A stretch of DNA of 31,927 nt, from positions 1 through 31,927 of the forward strand of contig JAJPEN010000009.1 of assembly GCA_021166835.1 (NCBI GenBank), in the 5' to 3' direction. The DNA comes from Burkholderiaceae bacterium (GTDB taxonomy: Bacteria > Pseudomonadota > Gammaproteobacteria > Burkholderiales > Burkholderiaceae). This document shows positions 15,423-24,195 of the stretch, piece after piece. The notes beneath the pieces are model-generated. The model ran no database searches and was not told the origin of the DNA. It saw only the letters and a list, made by a program, of their open reading frames with translations. The translations under genes and the position numbers were made by a program. Within the stretch, counting starts at the first letter, position 1. Each line of letters begins with the position of its first letter.

Positions 15423-17255
15423 ATGCGACGCAATCTGCCGGTCACGCAGCAGGAACACCCGTTTCCCGAAGGCTCGACATTGATGTCGACCACCGACCCG
15501 AAGGGACGGATCCTCTACACCAACGAAGCGTTCGTCGCGATCAGCGGCTTCTCGCGCGACGAACTGGTGGGGAAAGCGCACAACATCGTTCGCCACCCCG
15601 ACATGCCGCCGGAAGCCTTCGCCGACCTCTGGTCGACGATGAAAGCGGGGCGCTCGTGGACCGCGCTGGTGAAGAACCGCCGCAAGAACGGCGATCACTA
15701 TTGGGTGCGCGCCAACTCCACGCCGGTGCGCCGCGACGGCGAGACGGTCGCCTACCTGTCGGTGCGCACGGCTCCCGGACGCGGGGAGATCGACCGTGCC
15801 GAGGCGTTCTACGCCGCGTTGCGCGCCGGCAAGGCCGGCCGTCGCGGGCTGCGCGAGGGCATCGTCGTGCGCACCGGATGGCTGGCCTGGATGAACACGT
15901 TGCGCGTGATGCCGATGCGCTGGCGCATCCGTTCGGTAGCGCTCGGCGCTGCGCTGCTGCCGGGCGCTGTCGCTGTCGCGGCGGGCGTCCCGGGCCCGGC
16001 GCTGGGCGCGCTCGCCGCCGCGCTTGCCCTCGCCGGCGCCGCCGCCTGCGCGCTGCTCGAATGGCAGATCGCGGTGCCGCTGACGAAGATCCTGCGGCAG
16101 GCGCAGACACTCGCCAGCGGGCAGGCCGGCGAAGACCTGCATTTCGACCGCGTCGACGAGATGGGCCGCCTGCTGCGCGCGGTGAACCAGTCCGGACTGA
16201 ACCTGCAGGCGATGGCCGACGAGGTCAGCGAACAGATCGCCGGCATCGAGCGCGTAAGCCGCGAGATCGCCCAGGGTAACGGCGAGCTGCGAGCGCGCAC
16301 CGAAGCTGCTTCGGCCAGTCTGGTGGAGACTGCCGCGTCGATGGAGGAGATCTCGGGCACCGTGCGTGCCACCGCCGAGAACGCGCGGCAGGCGAGCGAG
16401 ACCGCCGACTGCGCGACGCGGGCGGCGGATCAGGGCGGCGAGGTGGTCGGCGGGGTGGTCGACTGCATGGCCCAGATCAGCCAGTCGAGCCGCAGGATCG
16501 CCGACATCATCGGCGTGATCGACGGCATCGCGTTCCAGACCAACATCCTCGCGCTGAACGCAGCCGTCGAGGCGGCGCGCGCCGGCGAGCAGGGGCGCGG
16601 CTTCGCGGTCGTCGCTGCCGAGGTGCGCAGCCTCGCGCAACGCTCGGCCGATGCGGCACGCGAGATCAAGACGCTGATCGCCCGTTCGTCGCAGACCGTC
16701 GACGCCGGCGCCGAGCGCGTGCAGCAGGCCGGCCGCGCGATGCAGGAAATCGTCGCCGAGGTCAAGCGCGTGGCCGCGCTCAGCGCCGAGATCACGGTGG
16801 CCGCGCAGGAGCAGTCGACCGGCATCGACCAGGTCAATCTGGCCGTCGTGCAGCTCGACCAGGCGACGCAGCAGAACGCCACGATGGTCGACCAGAGCGC
16901 GGCCGCCGCCGAGAGTCTGCACGAGCGCGTCGAGCAGCTGGCGGAGACGGTGTCGCTGTTCCGGCTGTCGAGGCCGGGCGGACGCGGCGTCGACGCGCGA
17001 GCGGGCGCTGCGCGTCGACGGGCGGGTGCGGCTACGACGAAGAGCTCCGCGGACGTTGCGGTCGCGGTGGGCACTGCTGCCGGGCAGTGGGATGGAAGAG
17101 AGCGCCGCGGCCCCGATCGCGCACGCAACGTCACGCGGCCGCATTTCGGCGCGAAGCCGGGTTCGTCCTCGGACGCACGGCCGCCGGCCAGCGAGGACCG
17201 AGCGGCGAAAGTCGAGGCGATGGCCACCGGAACCGACGACTGGGAACGATTCTGA
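15423..17255 (+). CDS. Aer-like PAS-domain methyl-accepting chemoreceptor
   Basis: Energy/redox taxis receptor, 610 residues from the ATG at 15423 (the usual Aer start 'MRRNLPVTQ'). The PAS domain (about 15-110) has the Aer wording '[12 protein letters not shown]', '[10 protein letters not shown]', '[20 protein letters not shown]', which in Aer binds FAD. A hydrophobic hairpin lies at about 170-215, followed by a HAMP-like segment and a cytoplasmic signalling domain with the conserved tip '[20 protein letters not shown]' and '[17 protein letters not shown]'. A linker of ~75 residues ends in 'DDWERF', a W-x-x-F tail like the CheR/CheB-tethering pentapeptide of Tar and Tsr. It is preceded by a sigma-28-like promoter. 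The ribosome site is weak. Confidence 0.92.
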   Translation: MRRNLPVTQQEHPFPEGSTLMSTTDPKGRILYTNEAFVAISGFSRDELVGKAHNIVRHPDMPPEAFADLWSTMKAGRSWTALVKNRRKNGDHYWVRANSTPVRRDGETVAYLSVRTAPGRGEIDRAEAFYAALRAGKAGRRGLREGIVVRTGWLAWMNTLRVMPMRWRIRSVALGAALLPGAVAVAAGVPGPALGALAAALALAGAAACALLEWQIAVPLTKILRQAQTLASGQAGEDLHFDRVDEMGRLLRAVNQSGLNLQAMADEVSEQIAGIERVSREIAQGNGELRARTEAASASLVETAASMEEISGTVRATAENARQASETADCATRAADQGGEVVGGVVDCMAQISQSSRRIADIIGVIDGIAFQTNILALNAAVEAARAGEQGRGFAVVAAEVRSLAQRSADAAREIKTLIARSSQTVDAGAERVQQAGRAMQEIVAEVKRVAALSAEITVAAQEQSTGIDQVNLAVVQLDQATQQNATMVDQSAAAAESLHERVEQLAETVSLFRLSRPGGRGVDARAGAARRRAGAATTKSSADVAVAVGTAAGQWDGRERRGPDRARNVTRPHFGAKPGSSSDARPPASEDRAAKVEAMATGTDDWERF

Positions 17256-17262
17256 GAGAACC

Positions 17263-17339
17263 TGGTCGGGGTGAGAGGATTCGAACCTCCGGCCTCTACG
17301 TCCCGAACGTAGCGCTCTACCAGGCTAAGCTACACCCCG
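17263..17339 (-). tRNA. tRNA-Pro (anticodon CGG)
   Basis: A full 77-nt cloverleaf on the minus strand. The acceptor stem CGGGGTG/CACCCCG is followed by discriminator A and an encoded CCA (17263-17265). The anticodon stem CTACG/CGTAG holds the loop TTCGGGA with anticodon CGG at 17303-17305. The T arm contains GGTTCGAATCC. It lies between the chemoreceptor stop (8 bp away) and ispB, on the same strand as ispB and downstream of it. It reads CCG proline codons, which are frequent in this GC-rich DNA. Confidence 0.96.
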
Positions 17340-17408
17340 CGATGCGCTTCCCGGGAAGGACAGGCGAGCAAGCCTGAAGGAAGCGGCGATTCGCACCCGC
17401 CTCGCGCC

Positions 17409-17446
17409 GAAGAAGCGGCCCGTGGTCGGGATTCGGCCGCTCTTCG
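17409..17446 (-). terminator. Hairpin just downstream of ispB
   Basis: GAAGAAGCGGCC (17409-17420) pairs with GGCCGCTCTTC (17435-17445) with a one-base bulge, starting 13 bp past the ispB stop on the minus strand. There is no U-run, so termination is only plausible; it could also separate ispB from the downstream tRNA transcript. Confidence 0.4.
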
Positions 17447-17458
17447 CACCACCGGAAA

Positions 17459-18442
17459 TCAGTGGTCGCGCTCGATCGAGTAAGCCGTCAAGTATAGCAG
17501 CGCGTCGCGGTACACGGAAGCCGCCTGCGGCGGCAGCATCGCCGCCACCGCGTCGCGCGCGGCCTGCGCCTCCTCGCTCGCACGCTGGCGCGTGTAGTCG
17601 AGCGCGCCGGTGCGGCGGATCGCTTCGAGGATCGGGTCGAACTGGTCGGTGGCGCCCTGCTCGATCGCCTTGCGGACGAGCGCGCGCTCGGCCGGCGTTC
17701 CCCGTTCCATCACGTGGATCAGCGGCAGCGTGGGCTTGCCTTCGCGCAGGTCGGTGCCCACCTGCTTGCCGATGTCGCCGGTGATGCCCGAGTAGTCGAG
17801 CACGTCGTCGATCAGCTGGAACGCCGTGCCCAGGCGGCGGCCGTATTCGGCGGCCGCGGCTTCGGCGCCGGGCGAGGCCTTGCACAGCATCGCGCCGAGC
17901 TGCGAGGCGGCTTCGAACAGCCGCGCCGTCTTGTAGCGGATGACCTGCATGTAGCGCGTCTCGTCGGTGTCGGGGTCGTTGCAGTTCAACAGCTGCAGGA
18001 CCTCGCCCTCGGCGATCGTGTTGGTGGCATCGGCGAGCACCTTCATCACGCGCATCTCGTCGATGTCGACCATCATCTGGAAGGCGCGCGAATAGAGGAA
18101 GTCGCCGACGAGCACCGACGCCGCATTGCCGAACATCGCGTTGGCCGTCCGGCGGCCGCGGCGCAGTTCGGACTCGTCGACGACGTCGTCGTGCAGCAGC
18201 GTGGCCGTGTGGATGAATTCGACGGTCGCGGCAAGCAGGTAGGCGCGCTGCCCGCTTTCCTGCCCGAGGGCGCGCGCGACGAGCAGCACGAGCAGCGGAC
18301 GCATGCGCTTGCCGCCGGCGCCGATGATGTAGTCGGCGACGTTGCGGATCAGCGGCACCTCGGAGCCCAGCCGGTCTCGAATGACGCGGTCGGTCTCGGC
18401 GAGGTCCGACGCGAGGACGGGGAAGAGTTCGAGAGGCTTCAT
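17459..18442 (-). CDS. ispB: Octaprenyl diphosphate synthase IspB-like polyprenyl synthetase
   Basis: Long-chain trans-prenyltransferase, 327 residues, making the ubiquinone side-chain precursor from FPP/GPP and IPP. The first aspartate-rich motif is 'LLHDDVVDE' (D85, D86, D89) followed by 'LRRGRRTAN'; the second is '[12 protein letters not shown]'. '[14 protein letters not shown]' (residues 41-54) is the IPP-binding region. It diverges from rplU with an intergenic region of 100 bp, the classic proteobacterial arrangement. TATAAT on the minus strand at 18468-18463 is a likely -10. Chain length (octaprenyl) is inferred from the usual betaproteobacterial ubiquinone-8. Confidence 0.93.
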   Translation of the reverse strand: MKPLELFPVLASDLAETDRVIRDRLGSEVPLIRNVADYIIGAGGKRMRPLLVLLVARALGQESGQRAYLLAATVEFIHTATLLHDDVVDESELRRGRRTANAMFGNAASVLVGDFLYSRAFQMMVDIDEMRVMKVLADATNTIAEGEVLQLLNCNDPDTDETRYMQVIRYKTARLFEAASQLGAMLCKASPGAEAAAAEYGRRLGTAFQLIDDVLDYSGITGDIGKQVGTDLREGKPTLPLIHVMERGTPAERALVRKAIEQGATDQFDPILEAIRRTGALDYTRQRASEEAQAARDAVAAMLPPQAASVYRDALLYLTAYSIERDH

Positions 18443-18462
18443 CGGCGCGGAGGGTTGTGGCG

Positions 18463-18468
18463 ATTATA
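18463..18468 (-). promoter_or_regulatory. Probable ispB -10 element
   Basis: TATAAT read on the minus strand, 21 bp before the ispB ATG. No good -35 is seen at the right spacing; the -35 position falls on the rplU -35 element, so the two divergent promoters overlap. Confidence 0.45.
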
Positions 18469-18485
18469 GTCGGCGACCCGATTCT

Positions 18486-18514
18486 TTGACCGGCCGCCAC
18501 GAATCGGCCATAAT
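18486..18514 (+). promoter_or_regulatory. rplU operon sigma-70 promoter
   Basis: TTGACC (18486-18491), a 17-bp spacer and CATAAT (18509-18514), 28 bp before the rplU ATG. Near-consensus and in the right place for a strong ribosomal protein promoter. Confidence 0.7.
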
Positions 18515-18542
18515 TCCCGGTTCCCCTCGAAAGGAATATTCC

Positions 18543-18956
18543 ATGTACGCGGTCATAAAAACCGGCGGCAAGCAGTATCGCGTCGCTGCCGGCGACAAGA
18601 TCAGGGTAGAACAGATACCGGCGGACATCGGAGCGGAGATCACCATCGACCAGGTGCTGGCGGTCGGCGCAGGCGACCAGCTCTCGGTCGGCGCGCCGCT
18701 GGTATCGGGTGCGACGGTCTCGGCAACGGTGCTGTCCCACGGCCGGGGCGAGAAAATCCGCATCTTCAAGATGCGCCGTCGCAAGCACTATCGCAAGACG
18801 CAGGGCCACCGGCAGAACTACACCGAGCTGTTCATCGGCCGCATCGCGTCGGCGCTGGGCGAAACGCGCGCGGATGCGCAGGCGGCGGCAGGTCAGTCTG
18901 GCCAGTCGGCCGAGCCGGCGGAATCGTCGGCCGTGGCGACGATGGCGCAGGAGTAA
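18543..18956 (+). CDS. rplU: 50S ribosomal protein L21
   Basis: Ribosomal protein L21, 137 residues from the ATG at 18543 with GAAAGGA upstream. The core '[14 protein letters not shown] ... [18 protein letters not shown]' ends at about residue 103, the normal family size. The remaining ~34 residues are an Ala/Gln/Ser-rich tail ([15 protein letters not shown]) lacking in most L21 proteins and probably disordered. It is first in the rplU-rpmA-obgE-proB operon, 5 bp before rpmA. Confidence 0.97.
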   Translation: MYAVIKTGGKQYRVAAGDKIRVEQIPADIGAEITIDQVLAVGAGDQLSVGAPLVSGATVSATVLSHGRGEKIRIFKMRRRKHYRKTQGHRQNYTELFIGRIASALGETRADAQAAAGQSGQSAEPAESSAVATMAQE

Positions 18957-18961
18957 GCGAA

Positions 18962-19222
18962 ATGGCACAGAAGAAAGGCGGCGGCTCGACGCGAAACGGC
19001 CGCGATTCGCAACCGAAGATGCTCGGCGTGAAGGCCTACGGCGGCGAAGCCGTGCGGGCCGGCTCGATCATCGTGCGCCAGCGCGGCACGCAGTTCCATC
19101 CGGGCGAGAACGTCGGCGTAGGCAAGGACTACACGCTGTTCGCGCTGGTCGACGGGCACGTGAAGTTCGGCGTGAAGGGCCCGCTTCGCCGCAGCACGGT
19201 CAGCGTCGAGCCGGTGCAGTAA
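18962..19222 (+). CDS. rpmA: 50S ribosomal protein L27
   Basis: Ribosomal protein L27, 86 residues, full length. It begins '[16 protein letters not shown]', whose flexible basic N-terminus reaches the peptidyl transferase centre, and carries the family pattern '[31 protein letters not shown]'. There is no Firmicute-type cleavable N-terminal extension. It is cotranscribed with rplU (5-bp gap) and followed by a GC-rich hairpin before obgE. Confidence 0.97.
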   Translation: MAQKKGGGSTRNGRDSQPKMLGVKAYGGEAVRAGSIIVRQRGTQFHPGENVGVGKDYTLFALVDGHVKFGVKGPLRRSTVSVEPVQ

Positions 19223-19244
19223 GTCCCGGGCGGGGTTTGCTACG

Positions 19245-19279
19245 AAGCCCCGCTCGCGGGGCAGCGCCCCGCGGGGCTT
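19245..19279 (+). terminator. GC-rich hairpin between rpmA and obgE
   Basis: AAGCCCCGC (19245-19253) pairs with GCGGGGCTT (19271-19279), with an alternative inner hairpin CCCCG-CTCG-CGGGG. Only three T residues follow, so it probably acts as a partial terminator, letting the two ribosomal genes be expressed more than obgE and proB. Confidence 0.55.
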
Positions 19280-19292
19280 TAGCTAACCGCCC

Positions 19293-20459
19293 ATGAAATT
19301 CATCGACGAAGCGCGCATCGAGGTGACCGGCGGCAACGGCGGCGCCGGCGCGGTGTCGTTCCGGCGCGAGAAGTTCGTGCCGCGCGGCGGGCCGGACGGC
19401 GGCGACGGCGGGCGCGGCGGCAGCGTCTGGGCGGTGGCCGACCGCAACATCAACACGCTCGTCGACTATCGCTACCAGCGCAAGTTCCTCGCGAAGAACG
19501 GCGAGCGAGGGCGCGGCGCCGACCAGTACGGCGCGGCGGCCGACGACATTCGGCTGCGCGTTCCGGTGGGCACGCAGATCTTCGACGAGGACACCGGCGA
19601 GACCGTCGCCGACCTCGTCGAGCACGACCAGGTCGCGCCGCTCGCCCGCGGCGGCGAGGGCGGCCTGGGCAACCTGCGCTTCAAGTCGAGCACGAACCGC
19701 GCGCCGCGCCAGTCGACGCCGGGGCAGGAAGGCGAACACCGCCGCCTGCGACTGGAGTTGAAGGTGCTCGCCGACGTGGGACTGCTCGGCATGCCGAACG
19801 CGGGCAAGTCGACGTTCATCGCGGCGGTGAGCAATGCGCGCCCGAAGATCGCCGACTATCCGTTCACCACGCTGCACCCGAATCTTGGCGTCGTCCGCGT
19901 CGGCCCCGAACGCAGTTTCGTCATCGCCGACATCCCCGGCCTGATCGAAGGCGCAGCCGAGGGAGCGGGCCTGGGGCACCAGTTCCTGCGCCATCTGCAG
20001 CGCACGCGGCTGCTGCTGCACCTGGTCGATCTCGCTCCCTTCGACGCCGATGCCGACCCGGTACGCGAGGCGCGCGCGATCGTTCGCGAGCTGCGCCGCT
20101 ACGATCCCGCGCTCGCCGAGAAGCCGCGCTGGCTGGTGCTGAACAAGATCGACATGATTGCGCCCGACGAGCGCCAGCAGCGCATCGACGCGTTCGTCGC
20201 CCGCTACCGCGGTCGCGGTCGCAACGCGATCCCCGTCGAGCGCGTGTTCGCGATCTCGGCGCTCACGCACGAGGGCTGCGAGCGCCTGTGCCTGGCCGTC
20301 GCCGATTGGCTCGACGCCGCGCGCCCGCAGGAGAACGAGGAGCGCGACGTGCGCTTCGATGCGCCCGCCGAAGCGGATGCGCGCGACGGCGTTCCTCGCG
20401 GCGACGCGCGCGCCTTCGACGAGCGCCGCCGCAGCGAGACGGGGCACGAACGTGACTGA
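19293..20459 (+). CDS. obgE: GTPase ObgE/CgtA
   Basis: Essential 50S-associated GTPase, 388 residues. The glycine-rich Obg domain (1-158) reads '[30 protein letters not shown]'-like in its first part. The G domain follows with G1 'GMPNAGKST', switch '[12 protein letters not shown]', G3 'DIPGLIEGA' and G4 'NKID'. A variable charged C-terminal tail of about 50 residues follows (Arg/Asp/Glu rich). It is the third gene of the ribosomal operon and overlaps the proB start by 8 nt. Confidence 0.96.
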   Translation: MKFIDEARIEVTGGNGGAGAVSFRREKFVPRGGPDGGDGGRGGSVWAVADRNINTLVDYRYQRKFLAKNGERGRGADQYGAAADDIRLRVPVGTQIFDEDTGETVADLVEHDQVAPLARGGEGGLGNLRFKSSTNRAPRQSTPGQEGEHRRLRLELKVLADVGLLGMPNAGKSTFIAAVSNARPKIADYPFTTLHPNLGVVRVGPERSFVIADIPGLIEGAAEGAGLGHQFLRHLQRTRLLLHLVDLAPFDADADPVREARAIVRELRRYDPALAEKPRWLVLNKIDMIAPDERQQRIDAFVARYRGRGRNAIPVERVFAISALTHEGCERLCLAVADWLDAARPQENEERDVRFDAPAEADARDGVPRGDARAFDERRRSETGHERD

Positions 20460-21669
20460 CGCGACGCCGAACGGCGCCGGCGAGAGCGCGGCTGTCGCCG
20501 CAACGCCCGCCGATCCGCACGCCGGCGCCGTGCGCGACGCGCATCGCATCGTCGTCAAGGTCGGCTCCTCGCTGGTCACCGACGAGGGGCGCGGGCTGGA
20601 CGATGCGGCGATCGGGCGCTGGGCCGCGCAGATCGCGCAGCTTCGCGCGCTCGGCAAGGAGGTCGTGCTGGTCAGCTCCGGGGCGGTCGCCGAAGGGATG
20701 AAGCGGCTCGGCTGGAAGCGGCGCCCCAAGGCGATGCACGAGTTGCAGGCCGCCGCCGCCGTCGGGCAGATGGGTCTCGTGCAGGCCTACGAGAGCGCTT
20801 TCCGGCATCGCGGGCTGCGCACCGCGCAGGTGCTGCTCACGCACGACGATCTCGCCGACCGCAAGCGCTACCTGAACGCGCGCTCGACGTTGCTCGCGCT
20901 GCTCGCGCTGGAGGTCGTGCCGATCATCAACGAGAACGACACCGTCGTCACCGACGAGATCAAGTTCGGCGACAACGACACGCTGGGCGCGCTGGTCGCC
21001 AACCTGCTCGACGCGGAGGTGCTCGTCATCCTCACCGACCAGCGCGGCCTGTATACCGCCGACCCGCGACGCGATCCCGATGCGCATCTGCTCGGCTGCG
21101 TCGTGGCAGGCGATCCGGCCCTCGAGGCGATGGCGGGCGGCGCCGGCTCGGCGATCGGCAGCGGCGGGATGATCACGAAGGTGCTGGCCGCGCGCCGCGC
21201 ATCGGCGGGCGGCGCGCACACGGTGGTCGCTTCGGGCCGCGAGCCCGACGTGCTCGTGCGCCTGGCCGCCGGCGAGTCGATCGGCACGCGTTTCGTCGCG
21301 CAGACGCCGCGCCTGGCCGCGCGCAAGAAGTGGCTCGCCGATCACCTGCAATTGCGCGGTTCCGTGCGCCTGGACGCCGGCGCGGCGCGCGCGTTGCTGC
21401 GCAGGGGCGGCAGTCTGCTGCCGATCGGCGTCACCGACGTGGTCGGCGACTTCGAGCGCGGCGAAGCGGTCGCGATCCTCGATCCCGACGGGCGCGAGAT
21501 CGCGCGCGGGCTCTCCGGCTACTCCAGTTCGGAGGCGCGCCTGATCATGCGCAAGCCGTCCTCGGAGATCGCGCGCATCCTCGGGTTCGTCGAGGAACCC
21601 GAGCTGGTCCACCGCGATCACATGGTGCTGCGCGTGACTCCGGGCAGCGACGACGGCGCCATCGCATAG
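20452..21669 (+). CDS. proB: Glutamate 5-kinase ProB
   Basis: First enzyme of proline synthesis, phosphorylating glutamate; 405 residues. The amino-acid kinase domain has '[18 protein letters not shown]', '[16 protein letters not shown]', 'PIINENDTV' and '[11 protein letters not shown]' and 'GSGGMITKV'. A C-terminal PUA domain occupies about 310-395 ('[20 protein letters not shown]'). The start is a GTG at 20452, inside the end of obgE, giving about 24 extra residues before the kinase core; no ATG is available before the core. The last 52 bp overlap the 3' end of a converging small gene. Confidence 0.94.
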   Translation: MTDATPNGAGESAAVAATPADPHAGAVRDAHRIVVKVGSSLVTDEGRGLDDAAIGRWAAQIAQLRALGKEVVLVSSGAVAEGMKRLGWKRRPKAMHELQAAAAVGQMGLVQAYESAFRHRGLRTAQVLLTHDDLADRKRYLNARSTLLALLALEVVPIINENDTVVTDEIKFGDNDTLGALVANLLDAEVLVILTDQRGLYTADPRRDPDAHLLGCVVAGDPALEAMAGGAGSAIGSGGMITKVLAARRASAGGAHTVVASGREPDVLVRLAAGESIGTRFVAQTPRLAARKKWLADHLQLRGSVRLDAGAARALLRRGGSLLPIGVTDVVGDFERGEAVAILDPDGREIARGLSGYSSSEARLIMRKPSSEIARILGFVEEPELVHRDHMVLRVTPGSDDGAIA

Positions 21670-21905
21670 ATCGGCGCGTCGAGTCCCTCGCCGAACTCGC
21701 CCAGCGCCTCGAGCTGGTCCACCGGCACGACGCGCCGGTTCTCGCAGAAGAAGCGGAGCCCCGAGCGGTTGCGCTGGTAGAGCCGGCGGGCGGCGTCGAG
21801 CGCGGCCTGCGGCGCGTGCAGCATCGCGAGCGAGCAGCCTGCTTCGGCGACGAGCGCATCCTCGTGCTCGGCCGGCGTTTCGATTTCGATCCCGATCGTT
21901 TCCAT
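21618..21905 (-). CDS. Small protein of unknown function (95 aa)
   Basis: I do not recognise a family. The ATG at 21905 has a strong GAGGAGA site seven bases upstream, and the composition is protein-like, unlike the Arg/Ala/Pro-rich shadow frames around it. The sequence starts [20 protein letters not shown], is acidic at the N-terminus, has a mid-section with '[20 protein letters not shown]' and contains two cysteines. No signal peptide or membrane segment. Its 3' end overlaps the 3' end of proB by 52 bp on the opposite strand. It lies 161 bp downstream of the MBL-hydrolase gene on the same strand. The gene call rests on the ribosome site and composition only. Confidence 0.6.
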   Translation of the reverse strand: METIGIEIETPAEHEDALVAEAGCSLAMLHAPQAALDAARRLYQRNRSGLRFFCENRRVVPVDQLEALGEFGEGLDAPIYAMAPSSLPGVTRSTM

Positions 21906-22066
21906 CGGACGTCTCCTCGGTCGAAGGGCACGCATCGAGCGTAGGCGCCCGCATCGCCGGGAAACGACGAGCAGGGGCGCGAACGCCACGCACGACGGGA
22001 CGAACGTCGCGTCGCCGGCGCCCATCGTTGCGCGACCGCGACGTCCGTCGAAGGTGCGGCCGTTCG

Positions 22067-23071
22067 TCAGGGGACCAGCGGGGCGAACTCGTACCCGTCG
22101 CCGCTTCGCGCCACGCGCCCCATCGCCGAGCCCGGCCAATGGAAGCCGGCGACCACCCAGTTCCCCGCGACCGCCTCGTCGAGCAGGCGGCGCCGGGAAC
22201 GCTTCGCCGTTTCCGGGTCCATGTCGAAGCGTACCGCCCAATCGGGATGGCGCAGGAACAGCGCCGCGACGTTCGCCAGGTCGCCCAGATAGGCGAAGCG
22301 GTGTCCGCCGTCCTCGAAGCCGAAGCCGGTGTGCCCGGGCGTATGGCCGAAGGCGGGGATCGTGGCGATGCCGGGCAGCGCTTCGGCGCCGGGCGCGAAG
22401 CGCCGCACGTCGGCGGCGATGGGGGCGAACACGCGCCGCGTGGCCTCGAAGGCGCCGCGCATCGCGGCCGGCGCGGCGCGCATGCGCGCGTCGTCCATCC
22501 ACCAGTCCCACTCGGGCGCCGGCACGTGGATCGTCGCGTTCGGGAAGGCGAGTTTTCCGTCGGGGCCGCGCAGTCCGTTGATGTGGTCGCCGTGGAAATG
22601 CGTGATCAGCACGTCGTGGATCGACGCCGGGTCGATGCCCACTTCGCGCAGGTTCGCCAGCAGGCGCCCGGTGCCGGGCGCGCCGAAGCTTCCGTTCCCC
22701 GCGTCGAGCAGCAGGCGACGGTTGCGCCGCTCGACGACGAAGGCGGTGAAAGGGATGGTGACCGACGCGCTGCCGAGGCCCGCATCGTCGAGCGCCTGTC
22801 GCACCTGCGCCAGCGGCGCGCCCGGCACGAAATTCTCGTCGAGCGGCATCGTCGCGGAGCCGTCGCGCACCGAAGTGACGACGGTCGAGCCGATCTCGGT
22901 GCGCGCAACCCCGTCGCGCAGCGCGACGCCGCGCACGCCCTTCGGTCGATACGCCACCGAGCCGGGCAGGTCGCCGGGACCGAAATCGGCGCAGCCGCCG
23001 AGTCAGGGGATCGAGGAAGCGGCGGCGAGCGCGGCGCTCGCGCGCAGGCAGGCGCGCCGGGTCGGATTCAT
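22067..23071 (-). pseudogene. Exported MBL-fold metallo-hydrolase with a stop codon in its signal peptide
   Basis: The metallo-beta-lactamase-fold body is intact: zinc motif 'THFHGDHINGL', then 'FGHTPGHTGF' and 'YLGDLANVA', in the order of lactonase/hydrolase-type MBL proteins. The body alone can only start at a weak GTG (22957). In the same frame, an ATG at 23071 with AAGGAG six bases upstream opens a classic Tat leader, T-R-R-A-C-L-R then an Ala-rich core, leading to the lipobox L-G-G-C. Codon 23 of this leader is TGA (23005-23003), just before the lipobox. So the gene is either a fresh pseudogene, a TGG-to-TGA sequencing or assembly error, or translated by readthrough or restart. It is annotated as interrupted; restart would give a 296-residue cytoplasmic form. 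Confidence 0.8.
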
Positions 23072-23286
23072 CGTTGCTCCTTGCGGTTCGGGCATTCGAT
23101 TCTCCGTGAAACCGCAGCGGCGAGCGTCGATTCATCGACGGCGGCACCGGCGGCGGGGTCGGCGCGGATGCCGGCGACGAAAAGGGCGACAATCGCGGGC
23201 GAAGGCCGCGTTCCCGAACTCGGTGCGGCCCGGCCGCCTGCCAGCCGCGGCGACTCCCCCAGACTCCTTCTCCCGAATCCTGCGCG

Positions 23287-24189
23287 ATGGCCGACTCCGC
23301 TTTCCACGGCGTGTTCCCCTACCTCGTTTCTCCGGTCGATGTCGACGGGCGCGTTCGCACCGAGGTGCTTGCGCGCCTGTGCGACGACCTGATTGGCGCC
23401 GGTGTGCACGGGCTCGCCGCGCTCGGCTCCACCGGCGAGTTCGCCTACCTGGGCTGGGAGCAGCAGCGCGAAGTGGTGGCCACCGTCGTCGAGGCGGCGG
23501 CCGGGCGCGTGCCCGTGCTCGCGGGCGTGGCCGCGACGACGATCGCCGAAGCGCAGCGACGCGCGCGCGCCTTCGCGCAGATGCGCTGCGACGGGATCAT
23601 CGCCATCCTCGAGGCCTATTTCCCGATTGCCGACGACGGCGTGCAGGCGTATTTCGAGTCGATCGCGCGCGCCGTCGACCTGCCGCTGGTGCTCTACACG
23701 AATCCGAACTTCCAGCGCTCCGACCTGTCGCTGCCGGTGATCGAGCGCCTGAGCCGCGTGCCGAACATCGTCGGCATCAAGGACGCGTCGTCGAACACCG
23801 GACGACTGCTGTCGATCCTCGATCGCGTCGAGGGGCGCATGCAGGTGTTCGCGGCGTCCGCCCACATCCCGGCGTGCGTGATGCTGATCGGCGGCGTCGG
23901 CTGGATGGCGGGCCCCGCGTGCATCGCCCCCCGGCAGAGCGTCGCACTGTACGAGGCGTGCCGCGACCGCGACTGGGCGCGCGCGATGGACCTGCAGCGC
24001 CCGCTGTGGCGGCTGAACCAGGCGTTCGCCAAACACAACCTCGCCGCATGCATCAAGGGCGGGCTCGAGCTGCAGGGCTATGCGGTGGGCGCTCCGCTGC
24101 CGCCGCAGGCGCCGCTTTCGCCCGCCGGCGTCGACGAGGTGCGCGCCGCGCTGCAGGCGATCGGCGCGCTGCCGAACCATGGAGGCTGA
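23287..24189 (+). CDS. Dihydrodipicolinate synthase/N-acetylneuraminate lyase-family aldolase
   Basis: Class I aldolase of the DapA/NanA superfamily, 300 residues, a TIM barrel. The substrate-binding motif is 'ALGSTGEF' (45-52), the catalytic tyrosine Y137 is in 'VLYTNPNF' and the Schiff-base lysine K165 is in 'VGIKDASSN'. True DapA has G-T-T where this has G-S-T, and its context is not lysine synthesis, so an unrelated 2-oxo-acid lyase or dehydratase role is more likely. It lies six bases before fumC (ATG at 24196), with fumC's GGAGG in this gene's last codons, so the two are coupled. The pair may share a C4/C5 acid pathway; the reaction is not determined. Confidence 0.85.
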   Translation: MADSAFHGVFPYLVSPVDVDGRVRTEVLARLCDDLIGAGVHGLAALGSTGEFAYLGWEQQREVVATVVEAAAGRVPVLAGVAATTIAEAQRRARAFAQMRCDGIIAILEAYFPIADDGVQAYFESIARAVDLPLVLYTNPNFQRSDLSLPVIERLSRVPNIVGIKDASSNTGRLLSILDRVEGRMQVFAASAHIPACVMLIGGVGWMAGPACIAPRQSVALYEACRDRDWARAMDLQRPLWRLNQAFAKHNLAACIKGGLELQGYAVGAPLPPQAPLSPAGVDEVRAALQAIGALPNHGG

Positions 24190-24195
24190 TTGCTC

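Noticed and set aside
17263..17339. tRNA-Pro as an integration site for a mobile island
   Set aside because: No integrase gene nearby and no repeated copy of the tRNA 3' end was seen in the window.
23003..23005. Selenocysteine or other recoding at the TGA in the MBL leader
   Set aside because: No SECIS-like hairpin was recognised just downstream and a signal peptide is an unlikely place for selenocysteine; mutation, sequencing error or readthrough are simpler.
24190..24195. TTG start of fumC at 24190
   Set aside because: Too close (4 nt) to GGAGG; the ATG at 24196 has better spacing.
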